Part shown: piece by piece, positions 46,588 through 59,900 of the stretch
Layout: each line of letters opens with the position of its first letter
Numbering within the stretch: the stretch's first letter is position 1
Assembly (NCBI GenBank): GCA_002812745.2
Contig: NCSJ02000020.1
Coordinates: 124,001-188,000 of the forward strand
DNA length: 64,000 bases
Source of the DNA: Scytalidium lignicola
Taxonomy: Eukaryota; Ascomycota; Leotiomycetes
Direction: 5' to 3'
Program-made: the position numbers and the translations under genes
Notes under the pieces: model-generated
What the model was told of the DNA's origin: nothing
Seen by the model: the letters and a program-made list of their open reading frames with translations, nothing else
Databases searched by the model: none

Positions 46588-46640
46588 ACCACTCCCACTT
46601 GGCCCACGATTGGCGGCGGAGCCAAGTGGTGGGAGTGGGA
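46588..46640. promoter_or_regulatory. Imperfect inverted repeat with PacC-like cores upstream of palI
   Basis: CCACTCCCACTTGGC is followed after a 17-base loop by GCCAAGTGGTGGGAGTGG, the reverse complement with a 3-base insertion. Each arm carries the PacC core GCCARG (CTTGGC at 46598-46603, GCCAAG at 46621-46626), and a third core lies at 46498-46503. This sits about 1 kb upstream of a gene of the PacC pathway. Confidence 0.35.
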
Positions 46641-47217
46641 GTGGGAGCAGAAACGTGAAAGATGCATTGGCAGAAGGGGGTAGGATATCTTTATTGATTT
46701 TCTTTTTGGCACGGTACTTGCAGCAGTAATATACACCAGTTTATTGTAATAATACCAGACCAGATATCACGTCCTCGCTCGAGTCCAGGAATTGCAAAGA
46801 TGACGGCTTGTCCTTGGAATTATCACGGCAGAGATAAGAATCAGGGAAATGTCATGCGCAATCTACGAGGGAGAAGAGAGGGACGGCAGATGCTTACGAT
46901 TTTAATTACTGCACACCCACCCACACAAAACTAGCAGGTATCTTGGCTGATAACTTTCATGTGCGGTACACGAGCATGCAGGTTGGTGGCCATCGTGGCA
47001 TCTAAGCTTCGATCCTCATTCGGCAGGTGTCCGCATCAGGGCGGCCGCTGATTGGCCCGCTTCCGGTCCTTCCCCGCGGCCTTCCAGAAGTCTCGCTTGC
47101 GTGGCGTTTCAGAGCCAATCAGCACTCAGCAGCCCGCATGCGCCTGCGACTCGCGTTCCTGCCAGAGCGAGAGACCGTTCCAACCTACCTTCCCTTTCGC
47201 CATCAGCCCAGTCCGGC

Positions 47218-47237
47218 CTTGATTGATTGATTGATTG
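47218..47237. repeat. TTGA tetranucleotide repeat
   Basis: About four to five TTGA units lie in the palI upstream region. A similar run is present at 23137-23152. Confidence 0.7.
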
Positions 47238-47652
47238 AACTTCCATCCTTCGATCTCTTGTTGACGACGCTTCTCACTTTTCTTCCTCACTCTCGTTCAT
47301 CATTTTTTTTTCACCTCCTCTGATCCCAGCGCGGTCCATTGTGATCGCCTTCGAGCGACTGGTCGCTGCTCACTATTCCCCTTTCTTTTATTTCTCCTTC
47401 ATGCGATTCTCCTCGATCACGCCGACGCCCTAATTAAATGCCCTCGACCACGATCTCCAGACTTGCTTGAGATCACCGACTTCTCCTCCTCCTCCTCCTC
47501 CCTCTTCCGCCTTCACCACCATCACCATCTACCACCGATCGCTCGATTCGATATTTCACGTAATCGCGGCCGCGTCTTCGAGACGCTGGCAGGGCCACGA
47601 TCGCTCTTCTCGCTTTGACCCCGGGCAGCGCTGAGGCAACCGAACCGTCAAC

Positions 47653-50107
47653 ATGTTGAGACCAGCAACGCCGCTATCCATCCTGCTCTTTGCAGCCTTT
47701 GTGCTGCTGCTCATCTCTGTCCTCTCGACGCCAATCATCAAGAGTATCCCGCTTGGAACCTTCTCGGGTGTTGACTTTGGCGTGTTTGGTTACTGCAATG
47801 GAAATACGTGCACAGGCATCGAGATTGGTTATAACACGGGTGAGTGAAGATTAGTTGGATTATCTGCGAGAGCAATTGAAGAAATGTGATGCGAATGGAT
47901 CTCTACGATGATGCCGAGAGGGGCCCATGTAGGACTCCGGGCCTTGTTTGCGTCTTCTTTCCCCCACCAGCCCCGCCATCATATTTAGAAGATGACCAGA
48001 ACCGCAACTAACTCCTTGTGACCCATATAGCGAGCCTGTTTAACAATGCTGAAACCGCAAGCTTCGATCTCCCTTCCGACACGCGGAAGACGCTATCTGC
48101 CATCCTCATCATCCATCCTGTTGCTGCCTTGTTCACTCTCATCATGTTCACTCTTGCTGTCGCCGCGCACTTCCATGCACCTTCGCACTCGCCGCGATAT
48201 CTCTTGGGTGTCTTCATCCTGAGCATCTTGACCTTGATTTTGGCACTCCTCTCCTTCCTCATCGATGTCTTGCTGTTTGTTCCCCATATGGCATGGGGNC
48301 TCCTATATCGTGCTTGCTGCCACCGTTCTCATTGCTGCAAGTGGGGTGGTTTCTTGTGCAATGCGCCGGACGCTCGTCAGCCGCAAAGCTAGGAAGCGGC
48401 GCATCGCAGAAAACGCCGAGATGAACGGAGAGAACTACTATGCCCGCCAAAACCAGACACAGCTCTCCTCAATTCCTACGGCTAGCGGTGCTCTGGTTGA
48501 AAATGATAAGTCATCTTCATTTGCCACCTTTGAAGCCGCAAAGCCAGAACCCGACCGCACTAGCGACGAAAGAATACCTTTAACTTCCCGCACTCCTTCT
48601 AATCCACATAGCACTAGATCCGGAGGTCCAAATGACCCTGGAATGGCAGACGGAATTGGAGCTGCCTCCATGGACCCAAGACAAGGGCCGCCTCCTCCAA
48701 GAGACCAATACGGTAATCCAATACCGATGCCTCCTCAAGGACCATATGGACGTCCAGAACTAGGGCCAGGACCAGGTCCAGGTGGAGACCCATCATTCGC
48801 CATGAATTCAAGAGGTAGAGGTGGCATGGGACCAGGAAGCTTCCGAGGAAGAGGTGGTTTCCCTCCAAATGGGAGAGGTGGTGGATATGGAAGAGGAGGA
48901 TATGGCCCAGGACCTGGCAGAGGAGGTTACGGGCCCCCAATGGGCCGAGGGGGTTATGGACCAGGACCCGGTCCGATGGTAGGAGGAATGCGAGGTGGCA
49001 GAGGTCCTCCACCAGGCTATGGACCTCCCCAGGGCGGACGTGGCTTGGACCGTGGACAATCTCCCCCTGGATCATATGACACGTATAACCGTGGACCGTC
49101 GCCTCACGGACCTGCACCAGGCTATGGTTTTACTCGAGAGCCTTCACCATTTAACAACGATAACAGGAGAAGTAGTCTACCACGTGCAGAATCGCCTCCT
49201 CCATTGCCAGGCTTAGATGATGGGCCCGTTAGGCAAGCGGCAGAGCTGCCTTCACCTGTTGGCCAAGCTGTTGAGATGGATGCCTCGACTGGCAGTCCTT
49301 CACATGCGCCTCCAGGATTCGGCGCCCAATTTGGTGGCCTAAGAGCTAGTGATGGAGACGTCGCTGGCATGGTTGGGCTTCAACAGAAAAAGATAGAAAG
49401 ACATGAAACCGATATGAGTGAAGGGAGCAAATATAGCCAAGATGAGTGAGTCTACCGAGAATTCTCTCTGTTTTTATGTTTTGTTTTTTGAGATATTACA
49501 GCTGCTAATTAATCTTTCCAGGCCATACGTACCTCCTCGCCAAGCCTGGGCCGAAAATGGAAGATCCTCTCCACTGAACCCAGCTGCGCAGCCCTCCGCT
49601 CCTTCACGAAGTGGGAGCGCGACTCGTAATAAACGCGCCAGTGAGAACTACTATGAGGATGTTGATCCTCGTTTTGCAGCAGACGAACCTCCCGTTCAAT
49701 CCAATGCTCATGCCCTTCCGCCAGTTTTGGTGCCAGGTCCTCGTACCCCTCCAGCTGGTAGTGGCTTACTACCCATCGGTATGCAAAATGAGCTCCCCTA
49801 TGAAGAGTCTGGATCTCGTAGTCCTGCTGAATCAGACCGCTCAAACTTCACATCAGTTTCCCAGCGGGGTATAAACCCAAGATGGAACGGCCAACCTGGT
49901 TACGGGCCTCCATTGCCAGGACCTGGTAATAGACGTCCTGGGCCATCTCAACAACGTAATGAGATCCTGCTAAACTCGAATCCCGATTTTGAGTTACCTG
50001 GTGGTAGGGGTGGTAGGAATGGCGGACCTGGAAGAGGACCTCGACCGCCAAATCAGGGAGTAGGCATGATTCCGAACAGTGCATATCCTGGTAGCAGAGC
50101 CATTTAG
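47653..50107 (+). CDS. palI: pH-response regulator palI/RIM9, 3 exons, long Gly/Arg/Pro tail
   Basis: Exons are 47653-47839, 48031-49445 and 49522-50107. With the N at 48299 (in a G-run) counted as surplus the protein has 728 residues. The first 170 residues carry four membrane helices: PLSILLFAAFVLLLISVLS, AILIIHPVAALFTLIMFTLA, LLGVFILSILTLILALLSFL and GSYIVLAATVLIAASGVVS. They also carry the extracellular GVFGYCNGNTCTGIEIGYNT, which is diagnostic of the SUR7/PalI family. PalI assists the membrane pH sensor PalH in signalling to PacC. The long cytoplasmic tail is disordered, with RGG/GYG and GPGPG repeats (about residues 330-440). The length is in the range seen in Pezizomycotina. Confidence 0.93.
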
Positions 50108-53100
50108 AGGTTTTTTTTTTGTTTTTTGCGCGCAGCTCTAGGCATGTGTGCTAATCTACAATTATTTCGATATCCGTTCCGGCGTTTCGAGGGTTAAATT
50201 CTAATGTACAGCATTTCCGGCCCGGTTTTAATGGCTGGCTGATCTTCCAGCAAAAATTCCTTGGATGTTTCCAGATGTTGAGATGCTGTACTTAAAGTGA
50301 AGTGTGGGATTACAGTTTATGTCTCACTGCTGATCCAAAAGGTCTTTAGATATTTTTCTCTGAGGCCTTATTTTTTCCTACTTTTTTTTTTTGCTGTATA
50401 TACAGGGGAGCCTGCTACGTCCATTCTAATTTTTCCTTCCTGATATAAAAAGGATATCGATAGAATATCCAACAAAACGGAACCGCATCTGAGCGAACCG
50501 GGCTTTTTGAAGGACAAAAAGGCACATGCCTTGTGGTTGAGGAAGGAAACATGCCGTTGATTTGTTTGTTATATTTTCCTTTCCATGTAATGGAAAGGAA
50601 CTTTGGGTGGTTTTTCAAATAGCTGGAATTTTGGATGGCTTGGAATTGCCGCGTATACCTTATATTGGAGAGCCTGATCACGATGGATTGAGAGGTTGGA
50701 GGGAGGGACCTTTTCTTCATTTTAGGAGGGAACTTTTAGGTAGCTTCCGTCACGTCCATGAAATAGAGAGAGAGATGCTTGTTCTACTTGGTATATCCTG
50801 GATTGATTTTTGCAGCATGTCATTATGTATACTGTATACGTACGTCCCTGAACAATTGTAAAGTGCTTGAAACGCAATGGTTTGAGTTTAGGTAGGTTGA
50901 TTACCAGATTTGATGGATATCCTGGCGGTACAGGCTTTTGTCTGTACGGAGAACAAAAGAAAAAAAGACTGTTATTTTTATGATTGATATCTCCTTTGTG
51001 TAAAATCCCGCCACTGTATGTATGTATGCTGCCTGAATCTAGTTTAAATCGTGAAGATAGTCCTTCATGTAACTCCTCCATGTCGAGCTCTATAGTGAAG
51101 GATTTCCGACTCAGACTCGCAACGGAAAATGAAATGCAATGCAATGCAATGCTCTCCCTTTTTATGGCTTTCTTTTCTTTCTCTTTTGTCTCAGCAAGTA
51201 TGGAAAAGGATATGATATGTTTGATATTTCTTGACTATGATTCCTTACGCGTATGATGTTTGTTTGCTGGATATGGAGGGAAATAATGTTTGCTTTTGTA
51301 ATATTTGCCTTTTTTTTTGTATTTTGTTTCTTTTTGCTTTTTGTGCATGGGGCTGGAATGTATGTGTACTAATGATCCCTCGCCGCAGCCGTTGTTTCTC
51401 CTTACCCGTTTCAAGGATGGAGAGCAGGCATCCTTTACGGTAATTATTGTCTCAAAGCTAATTTTGATGTTGGTACTCCGTACTCTTGTCGCAAATCCTT
51501 GGTACTTATATAATTCATTTTTCTAGACTGCACAAGAGGTACAAATAGATTTGTAGATTTGTGGCTTCTCACACTAGTCTTCAAAGATTTTGTTTAGCCC
51601 CTTTCCCTTCCTGCGGATCTTTTGATGCGTTGTCTCTTTGTTAAAATTTCCGATTATGCACGAGAGCACATGAAAAGGGTTATCGAATGACAGGTCATTT
51701 CCCCCCTAACAGACCTTGGGCCACATCTAATCGTATTGCAAACCGCCTTTTTTTTGCGGAGAGGCGGAGAGGCTCCCTGGAGTAGTAGAACCTTTAAAAT
51801 TACAGTGTTACAATTACTCGGGCGTGAGGCGGTCAAGACGTCGAGTGATGATATTAAGTTATGCAGGGCGGTGTTGGTCTAGGTGCTAAGCCTGGCGACT
51901 TGACTTCTATTGAGATAGGAATACATGTCTTCACCACCAAACACATACATTTACTCTATGTAGAGCAAGAAATTATGTAGCGTATCCTATAGAGAATACT
52001 ATGTGTATGAGTTACCTATCTTTCCAAGATCGTTGCGGGCCACAAGAGTGTTCACGTGACCTTCTGATGGAAAAGCCCTGATGAGACAACTGCATTTCCG
52101 AGTCCTTCGTACTTACGTACACGAGCAATTAGAAAGAGACTATATTTTAGCTCCTGCGCCCGTTTTTGGCGTGGTTGGCGGCCGTTTCTAGTTTTGGGTG
52201 TTTTGATGGGTGTGTTCCACAGCATTATAGATGAGGTAAAGCGAGGTTCTCTATATGCAGGACTTAACTCCCTTTGTACTGTACCGTGGCGTCGGAATCA
52301 GATAGTGCAGCTGTACTGGTTTAGCCAATTGGCTATTTGGCCACTGTGAGAGGAACCTTTAGCATCTGGGGCTTCTTCAACCCATTGGTTGTACTGTACA
52401 TTCAGACCGCCTCTTTTACCCACCAATCCCATATAGCTTGATGCACTTTAAACGTCAGTCTGCGTGACCGAACGGATGATGGATGTTTAGCAGAGATAAT
52501 GCACAGCCATCTTCTCCGAGTGCATAAAAACAGAAGACCCTAGACTGTGGGCACAGTCTCTGGGCAAAATTAAATCCTATGCAATGCTGTAAACACCTAC
52601 TCAACAGAACATGCCTCCCCTCATCAATCTAGCTAAGCCACCACCTAGATCTTAATTGCCCGGATTTTGTCTCGTTCAACCTCTTGCTTGTAGCTATATT
52701 CTCCTTGTATAGTCCAGCAGACCAAATAAGGCGTTGTGGGCTACGCCGCATTTGATGGAGAGTAAGCCGCCAACACCAGACTGCTACCAATCCCATCTGA
52801 TATCGATGCAAGCCGACGCCTTGCCTCTGAACACGGGCTATGGTTACATCGTGGCACGCCGAGCAGGCGGTCGGAATGTGTAGCCATGGCTGTTTAACAG
52901 GCCTTTCAATACTCCGGTTGGGAGGCGTTGAAAGGTGATTCGCGTCATGCCCCTTGTTCTCAGCTGGATCCATGACGCCCGACAATCCGGTAATGGGACA
53001 TCAAGGCGCGCGTCATTGTAGGACTACAATGATCAATGCCACGAGGAACGAACACATAAACAATGGACCCTATCCGTTTCAATCGTGCCAACCCTGTCGG

Positions 53101-55483
53101 CCAGACTAGACATTTGCATTGGTGGAAAGACGCGAGGAACTGACGTCTTGCCGCATCTTCAGCCGCATCGAAAGCTTCTAGAATGGTGTCTGGGGATTCG
53201 TGTGGTGAATGTAGTTCTCATTGAGTTCCTAATTAGACCCTGCAGTTGCTCAACTGGAAACTGCGAGTGTTTTTTAGCTCATCCGATCTAGTTTTGATGT
53301 AGGGATAGTCTTCCTTTGCTGAAAAGGCTCTTTCAGTAGTGGAATTCGATTCTTGAAATTTACCTGAGCGCAACTGACAATTCCTCTAGATCTCCCCTTT
53401 AGCAGTATATTACCTGCTGTTGCAATCATACTGCCAAAATAAGAACGCCGGAATCTCTAAGAAACATTAGCTTAGAGCTATATCTTCACAGACGTTGTAA
53501 TGTAATGTTGAGTTTAAGCTGGCATCGTATATTTGTTGTTTAGCAGCGGAAATAGAATGTTGCCATATTTGTAAGTGTTGACTTTTTTTTGGTGGACAGA
53601 GCATTCTTGCATTCTCATCTCTTCTTTCGTGTCTTTTCATACCGACTGGAGCCATTTGAGTTCCTTCAGCGGTCAGTCGTTGTTTTGTTGCTATTCCATC
53701 GTTCACATGCTCATACTTGTCTTTAAGCTCCCTAGAGTTACGAATCAGCTCATAGTCTTCGTTTTCAGGCTGATGGGATGTGTTGCTCAGTCCCAGTAAG
53801 TTGGCAATGCATACGAGTTGGAGTAGGTAAGACATACAGCACATGTCTCACTTGGACGGGAGGCATGCGAGACCCCAGCTTTTGGTTATGGAGAAGCTAG
53901 CTGATACTGGCTCAAGAGATTGTGAATCTTACACACGCTGCTGATATCAACCGGTTTGCCTTGCAAAACAAAGATTAAGGACTAAATAGGAAAGTGAATA
54001 ATACCTCTGTATCGAATCCCGTTACTTTGGGCATGATTTTGCCTATCTCTGGAATTCACTCTTAGGTATTAGTCTATGCCTGCTGCATCCTAGCATCATA
54101 GTAGGCATCGATTCTCGACATAAGCGCCTGAACAAGTCACCTTCAAATGGTCCACTAGTGACCGGGCCGCTGCTATTGCGACCCGCGGAATCGATGATGC
54201 ATAGCCACGGCGACGATTATTAAAGGCGTGAGGTCTCCTCTGACAACGCGTCCACATCATGATGGGCACACTGGCTAGTCGCAGGGCTTGCTAGTGACTG
54301 CGACGGTAACGGGTTGGCCCCCAACCGACCGGGGAAGAAGCCAGAGGTTTTCCAATCGCGATGCATCTTGCTTGATATTTAGTTTCGATAGTTGGAAGTT
54401 GAGTTGGGTACTCTGTGACGGACAATGCCCGATTGCAGCGGGAACAATGTATTGTACATGCCGGTCCGGGGACAGGGCTGAGAGAGGGAAGAGGATTGGA
54501 GTTGCGGATGTCATGCAAGAGCGTGACGCCTCGCCATGCGGCAAACGATACGAGCATCTCTGTCCAGAACATTCCCAGACTTCTTGACTCACTCACTTTC
54601 TACCTGAGTAAGGCTAACAGAAATGCCCGAGTGCCAGCTGTCCGCACCTGCGGAGATATCAAATGCACCCATGTCTTACAGGCAATCTAGTTTCCTGCCT
54701 TACATTGCTCTGGCGTGGATGCCAAAAAAGGTGTACATTGGTTGACTCTCCATTGCTGTCAATGTTATCATGGCGATCAAGGTGGCTGCATCCAGGTAAA
54801 GGTAATCCTTCTGCTTTTATTTTCAACATTATGAATATATTTTGTCTTGAAAAGAAGGATCGCAGGAACTACAATATGTTACGATAGAAAAAGAGTTGCT
54901 ACTTTTTATACTACCTTGATCTGGCACAACAAAAACACTTGACTCAAACATTGTCACGACCCTGGCCATACCATCTGTCAACAACATACACAGCTGCATC
55001 TTACTGGAATCAGAGACTGCCACGCTTCCTTTCAAGTTGTTGGATATGCATCACTCCCTGGCAATGGCCGTGGACGCAGGGCGGGCTTCTGCTTCTCTAG
55101 AGCCGCGCGACTGGCCACAGCACCGCCCCACTAAGGGAATTGCAATACACCAACATACGGATTTCCTCACCACCCAAACGCTGGTAGACTGTGTTAGTTA
55201 TCCATGATAGGCCGCCGTTTTAGCCTCCATACACAGTTGAGATGACTATTTCAACTCGTGGAGGCCCACCCAAGGCTTGCAGTTTCACATTCCAGGATTT
55301 ACGCATTGGAATTTCTCTGGCTGCAGTCGATATAGCAAGGACCGAAGTTGACATGTCGCATTCAAGATCTACTCCTAGTCAAAGGATTGGAAGCTCTGGC
55401 TTTGGACAACTGTAAAGATCACGTTTTATCTGATGCAACTGCAAGGTGCTTACTTCCAATCTAGGATCCATACAGCGGATAAT
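50108..55483. other. 5.4-kb gene-poor region
   Basis: I find no supported gene. The first 1.5 kb after palI is T-rich, with a GCAAT microsatellite near 51131-51152. Overlapping ORFs on both strands at 52629-52985 and 54275-54596 do not look like proteins. A minus-strand frame at 53790-53467 does look protein-like (ELIRNSRELKDKYEHVND ... MKRHERRDENARM), with a possible acceptor before it, but I recognise no family and no start exon. No transposase or tRNA is seen. Confidence 0.5.
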
Positions 55484-56646
55484 ATGGGTGCAGAAGTTAT
55501 CTCCAATCCTCTCAATGCTGATTTTGAGTATGATGATCCCTGTATCTACCAATAAAATCATACTAAACGCATAATAGGATATGGCTTGTCCATGGATTAA
55601 CCGGCAATCGCACCGATACTTGGACCCATGCAGGAGGAAACTTTTGGCCACAACATCTCTTAGTTCAAGATTTTCCTCAAGCACGTATCATATCCTATGG
55701 ATATAATATTGATATTCCAAAGTTCGTGTCCGACTGGAAGATCCAGAAGTCAGACATTGTGCAGGATTATGGCTATTCCCTCGCTCGTGAAATCCAAAGC
55801 TTGAGGCAAGATCCCACATATGGATCAAGCTCTTGTCCAATATACTTTGTACCACATTCCTTTGGTGGCTTAGTTGTTGAACAAGCACTCTTGCTTTGTG
55901 CTGACCCTGGCCAAGGCTTTAATGCTATTGCCGATGCAGCTGCTGGGATCTTGTTCATGGGGACTCCACATAGCAGTTCCCACCTTGAAACCTGGGGGAA
56001 GGCCTTGAGAAAGCTTATTATGATCGAATATGATACTATACCAGATAATAATTTGAGAGATCTCAAGAACCATAGCAAGGCACTCCAATATGTCGAACAT
56101 AACTTCCAGAAACAGACCAAGAATGGAAACCTGAAAAACATAAAGCATTTCTATTTTTACGAAAAGAAGCTCCTACCTACCGTCGGGGTTCCCATTGTTC
56201 CACAACAGTCGGCTGTTTTAAAGGGCGACAATAGCCGCGCAATCAATGCGAACCATCTGGACATGGTCCGATTTAAGGGGAAAAGAGACCATGGCTATTC
56301 TGATTTCAAAGAACAGTTGATGCGCTGGGTTTCACCCGATGCCGAATTCCTAAAGGAAAGCAGTAAAAAGAAGAATAAATCCAACATGAGCTCAAATATC
56401 AGCGTCAATGGACCCACCTTCAGTGGAAATATCAAGGGTATGGTAAATGCTAATCAGAATACCACTTCTGGAACTCAGCATGTCCAAAATGGGCCGCATA
56501 GCCGACAGATGCACAAACATTATTACAGAGATGGACAACTCGAGTCCGACGCCGAGGATTCGAGTTTCGAAGAAGATAGCAGCAGCATGGAAGAGGAGAG
56601 CGGCAGTAGCAACGCTAGTGCGATGCAGGAGAGCGATGACGAATAG
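55484..56646 (+). CDS. Lipase-like alpha/beta hydrolase with Asn/Gly-rich C-terminal motif (SesB-like), 2 exons
   Basis: Exons are 55484-55527 and 55578-56646, joined by a 50-base intron with GTATGA donor, TACTAAAC branch site and TAG acceptor, giving 370 residues. The start MGAEVISNPLNADFEIWLVH runs into the oxyanion-region motif HGLTGNRTDTWTH. The nucleophile elbow is PHSFGGLVVEQALLL (Ser109). FMGTPHSSSHLETWG follows, and a late NHLDMVRF is a candidate for the catalytic His. This is the DUF676/SesB-like hydrolase found alone or at the N-terminus of fungal NLR-type proteins. Residues 285-320 (NISVNGPTFSGNIKGMVNAN onward) are Asn/Gly/Thr-rich and resemble amyloid signalling motifs. The end is an acidic serine-rich tail. 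The lipid substrate is unknown. Confidence 0.85.
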
Positions 56647-56937
56647 CCTTGTTTAGACCCATTTTTTGTTCTTTGCAATTCTTGTGAATTTATACCTTAG
56701 ACTAGATGTTGATATGAAAGATTGAATGCGCAACTAAAAAAAAANGACTCAGAATCGACCCGAACGAAACAAACGGGTATGTTGATTGCAGAATAAATGA
56801 AACCATCTCGCTCCGTTCAGCTGGACATAAAACTCCAAAACACCATGCGAAAGTATACATGTCTATGCAGTACAAACGGCTTCTTGAAGCCAGTCCAATC
56901 AAATGACAAAAGAAATGCTAGCCAACTCAACACCAGT

Positions 56938-59900
56938 TTATTTCAAACTTCCAACATGTGCATTCGGTTCCTCCTCCCCTCTCCTCTGTTTATTTACTAC
57001 CTCTTTAAGCAGTCGCAGTCTTTCCTCAGTGACGCGGATAGCATCATCAACTTCTCTAGCATCCATCTTCTCTTCCCTGAGTTTGTCACCCATGACTTTC
57101 GCCTCGACTGGCATCTTTCCAACATCCCTAAGTCGTTCCACGCCGATACGCTGGTCAAGCCAGTCCCACAGTTCACTCTCTTCTCTTCTCCACAATTCCT
57201 CATATGCAGCAAACCTCTCTGGAGTACCAAGATGGTACTCAACACCACGAAGCTCGCTTTTGCCTGACGATCCAAAGCGCAACCAGCTCGTAAGCAGCAA
57301 GGTAACAAGAATAGCATAGATGACATTGGCTGTAAGCAAAGGGCTCACGATGTCTACTGCCGGGCCGAGGATGGGTTTTAGCGGCTGTAGGACACCCCAG
57401 TTTGAAGCTGTGGGTTTGTTTTCTACTGCAGCATTTAGAGGCTCAGGTAGAGTTTTCAATTCTCGTCCTTTGCGTCCTTTCTTTTTCCCTTTGGTGGCAC
57501 CTGGTGTGATCGAGAGGCCACGACGATATAAAACTGCTGTCTTGATAGCGGCTATGATATCCTTCGCAAATTGAACCTGTCCATCATTTGCACCCTTTTC
57601 AATCGGACCTAGTTATCTTTGATTAGTGAACAATTTGGTTCGCAGTGCATTTAGGCATACCTTTAAGCCAACTCTTGCCAGTCCATTCGATTGTACAGTT
57701 CATTTGTAGTCTCGTACCGTTGCCTTCCGCCCATGATAAACAGTATTTTGTTTTGGTACTAAACACATTCCCGCTTGGAACATCTGGTGTCTGTGTTGAA
57801 ATCGTCACAGAGACAGCCTTTTCAAGGTCAATTGAGTCAAGAGTTTCCGTGCACACACATTTCGTTGACTTAGGTCCGATGGCCGCATATAGAGGTTTTA
57901 TATAAGAGTAGGTTCGAACCTTACTCTCTGCGGTAAGTATTTGTTTCTCTTCTAAGGTGACTTCCGTGCATTTTTGATCACCAGCCAACCATTGCCGCAT
58001 AAAGGTCCCGGAGGCCGGTCCAAACATGAGGTTATATACTTTGCCAAGTGGTGCCGGAATAATCTCGTCAGAAAGAATTTTATCATAATGTGTATCCCGG
58101 TCCGAACAGTCTGTTGGCGCATGCGTAGCAGGTCCAGGGAAGTCTTCGGCTGCACCACCGAGGCTTACCTCCTTCTTTTTCTCCGGCGAACCTCCATTAA
58201 CGACTGCTACAGCAGATGGCTTTCGACTAACCGCCTTTCCCATTTCGTCACTTCCAGTTATGCTTCCATCACCCTGGGTGGCGCTCATGCCGTCATCTTC
58301 TTCATCCTCGTCATAAACCTCCTCATCATCGCTCTCTCCCTCAGAATCGGATCCACTTTGACTACCGTTAGCCACAACATCATCCTTCTCAGTCTTGTCA
58401 CCCCCGCCTGCTCCATCTAGTCTGACACCGTTGAGGGAGCTATGTAGGCTGGGATGGCCTAACTTCCAAATACCAACGATGAGATCATAAGTGGAATCTC
58501 TACTGGTGAAGCTCGCAAAGATGTTCTTCGCATGTAATGTTGAGATCATGAGGCCATTTTTGAATACCAAAGCCGTACTTCGTTTTTCGACTGAGACTAT
58601 TTCATCGAAGCTCATCACTAATGTTGTGACCCAACCCAAGATGTTGCTACTAAAACAAAGGTGGCCTTCAGACACATAAAGTCGACCGTGAGCAAGAATT
58701 TCTCTCTGTAAGGCACAGCTGTAGTCTTCGATAAGGTAGTCATCATCTGGGACGCTTCTAAACAGTTGATGAAAATCTCGATTTCTTTTCTTACTAGCCA
58801 CCGCGAACCCAGTGATTTTGGGAGTGCTTGTTATAGCAGGATGTGCAACTGAAGCATTGGCGGCTGCAATTGCAGCTCCAATAGTAGTTGCTGCAGAGCT
58901 ACCTCTAGTTCTCCGCTTGCCTATTGCACTTCGTATGCTACCGGCCCTGTGTATATTATTTGGCTTAGGATCATAGACACTGCCATTCGGAGGCGTCTGA
59001 TCTCCGCCAGTGCTTGGCTCATGCACTGACCGCGGTCCTGTTAAACTTTGGACTTCATCAATAGTAGGCGTCGAGTTATTTTCGATACTATATCCAATTG
59101 TTGTCTGAGACCCGGTATGGCTGGAATCATAATCTAAACCGGACTTCTCCCGCACATCATCGGAGGATTTGGCTGCCATTGCCGTACTGTTATTGGTGTT
59201 GAACTCTGAAATTCCGAGTTGGCTTAGGCTCAAATCTCCCAAGCCCAGAGTCTTCACAGCCGGCTCCTTCTGCTCCGTCTGTTCCGTTTGACCCGACAAA
59301 TCTCCTTTTTCTCCAACAGTCTCAACCTCTAGAGTTTCAACCTTTTTGATCTCTTCTTTGCTACCTTTACCTTTTCCTCCAGATCCAGAAGATGTATTTA
59401 CAATACTGTTGCTAAACGTGTTCGCTGCGTTCTGGGCAGCAGAGATGACGTTGGAGAAGAACCCGCCTGGCTGACTAGGGGTGGGTAGAGCAGAGTTCTC
59501 AGGAGTCGGCGATAGAGGTGCCGGTGTTATGTTTGATAACTTACTTGGAACCAGAGTAGCTGACGAGGATCTCGTTCTTCGGTGCGAGATCATATTCCCC
59601 GACGGGGATATGACAACATCTGGATTTTTTGTGATTGACTTTGGCAGCTCTATTTCTCGAAGGGGAGTGAAGCGAGAGACTCCAGGCTCAGTTGGAGTCG
59701 GGGGAGTATTCACAATTATAGGGGCCGGATCTTCAGACGGTGGTGTTTGCGGCGGCGCTGTGGTTGTGTCTATCTTTTGGACCTTGCCCGTTCGTGGTCG
59801 CTCCGGGGAAGACGTCACTGAGCTGGTGACAGGATGCCCTGGCTGCTTTTCGGGGAATATCGAGCCAAACTTTGAGGCTACACTACCACGTCGGCTCTGG

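Larger units (their letters stand above)
44735..47652. other. 2.9-kb intergenic region; palI promoter and leader
   Basis: It holds Ns at 44903 and 45051 in T- and A-runs. A minus-strand stretch at about 45390-45157 reads as protein-like (LMECILRISMLREHHPTEIP) but is short and unsupported. An imperfect inverted repeat lies at about 46589-46639. A TTGA tandem run is at 47218-47237. A C/T-rich leader with CTC repeats (near 47482) precedes the palI ATG. Confidence 0.5.

Noticed and set aside
52629..52985. 119-codon minus-strand frame
   Set aside because: Composition (many W, R, H in no pattern) looks like chance; no splice or promoter support.
54275..54596. Overlapping open frames on both strands
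   Set aside because: Mutually overlapping, no protein-like character, no family.
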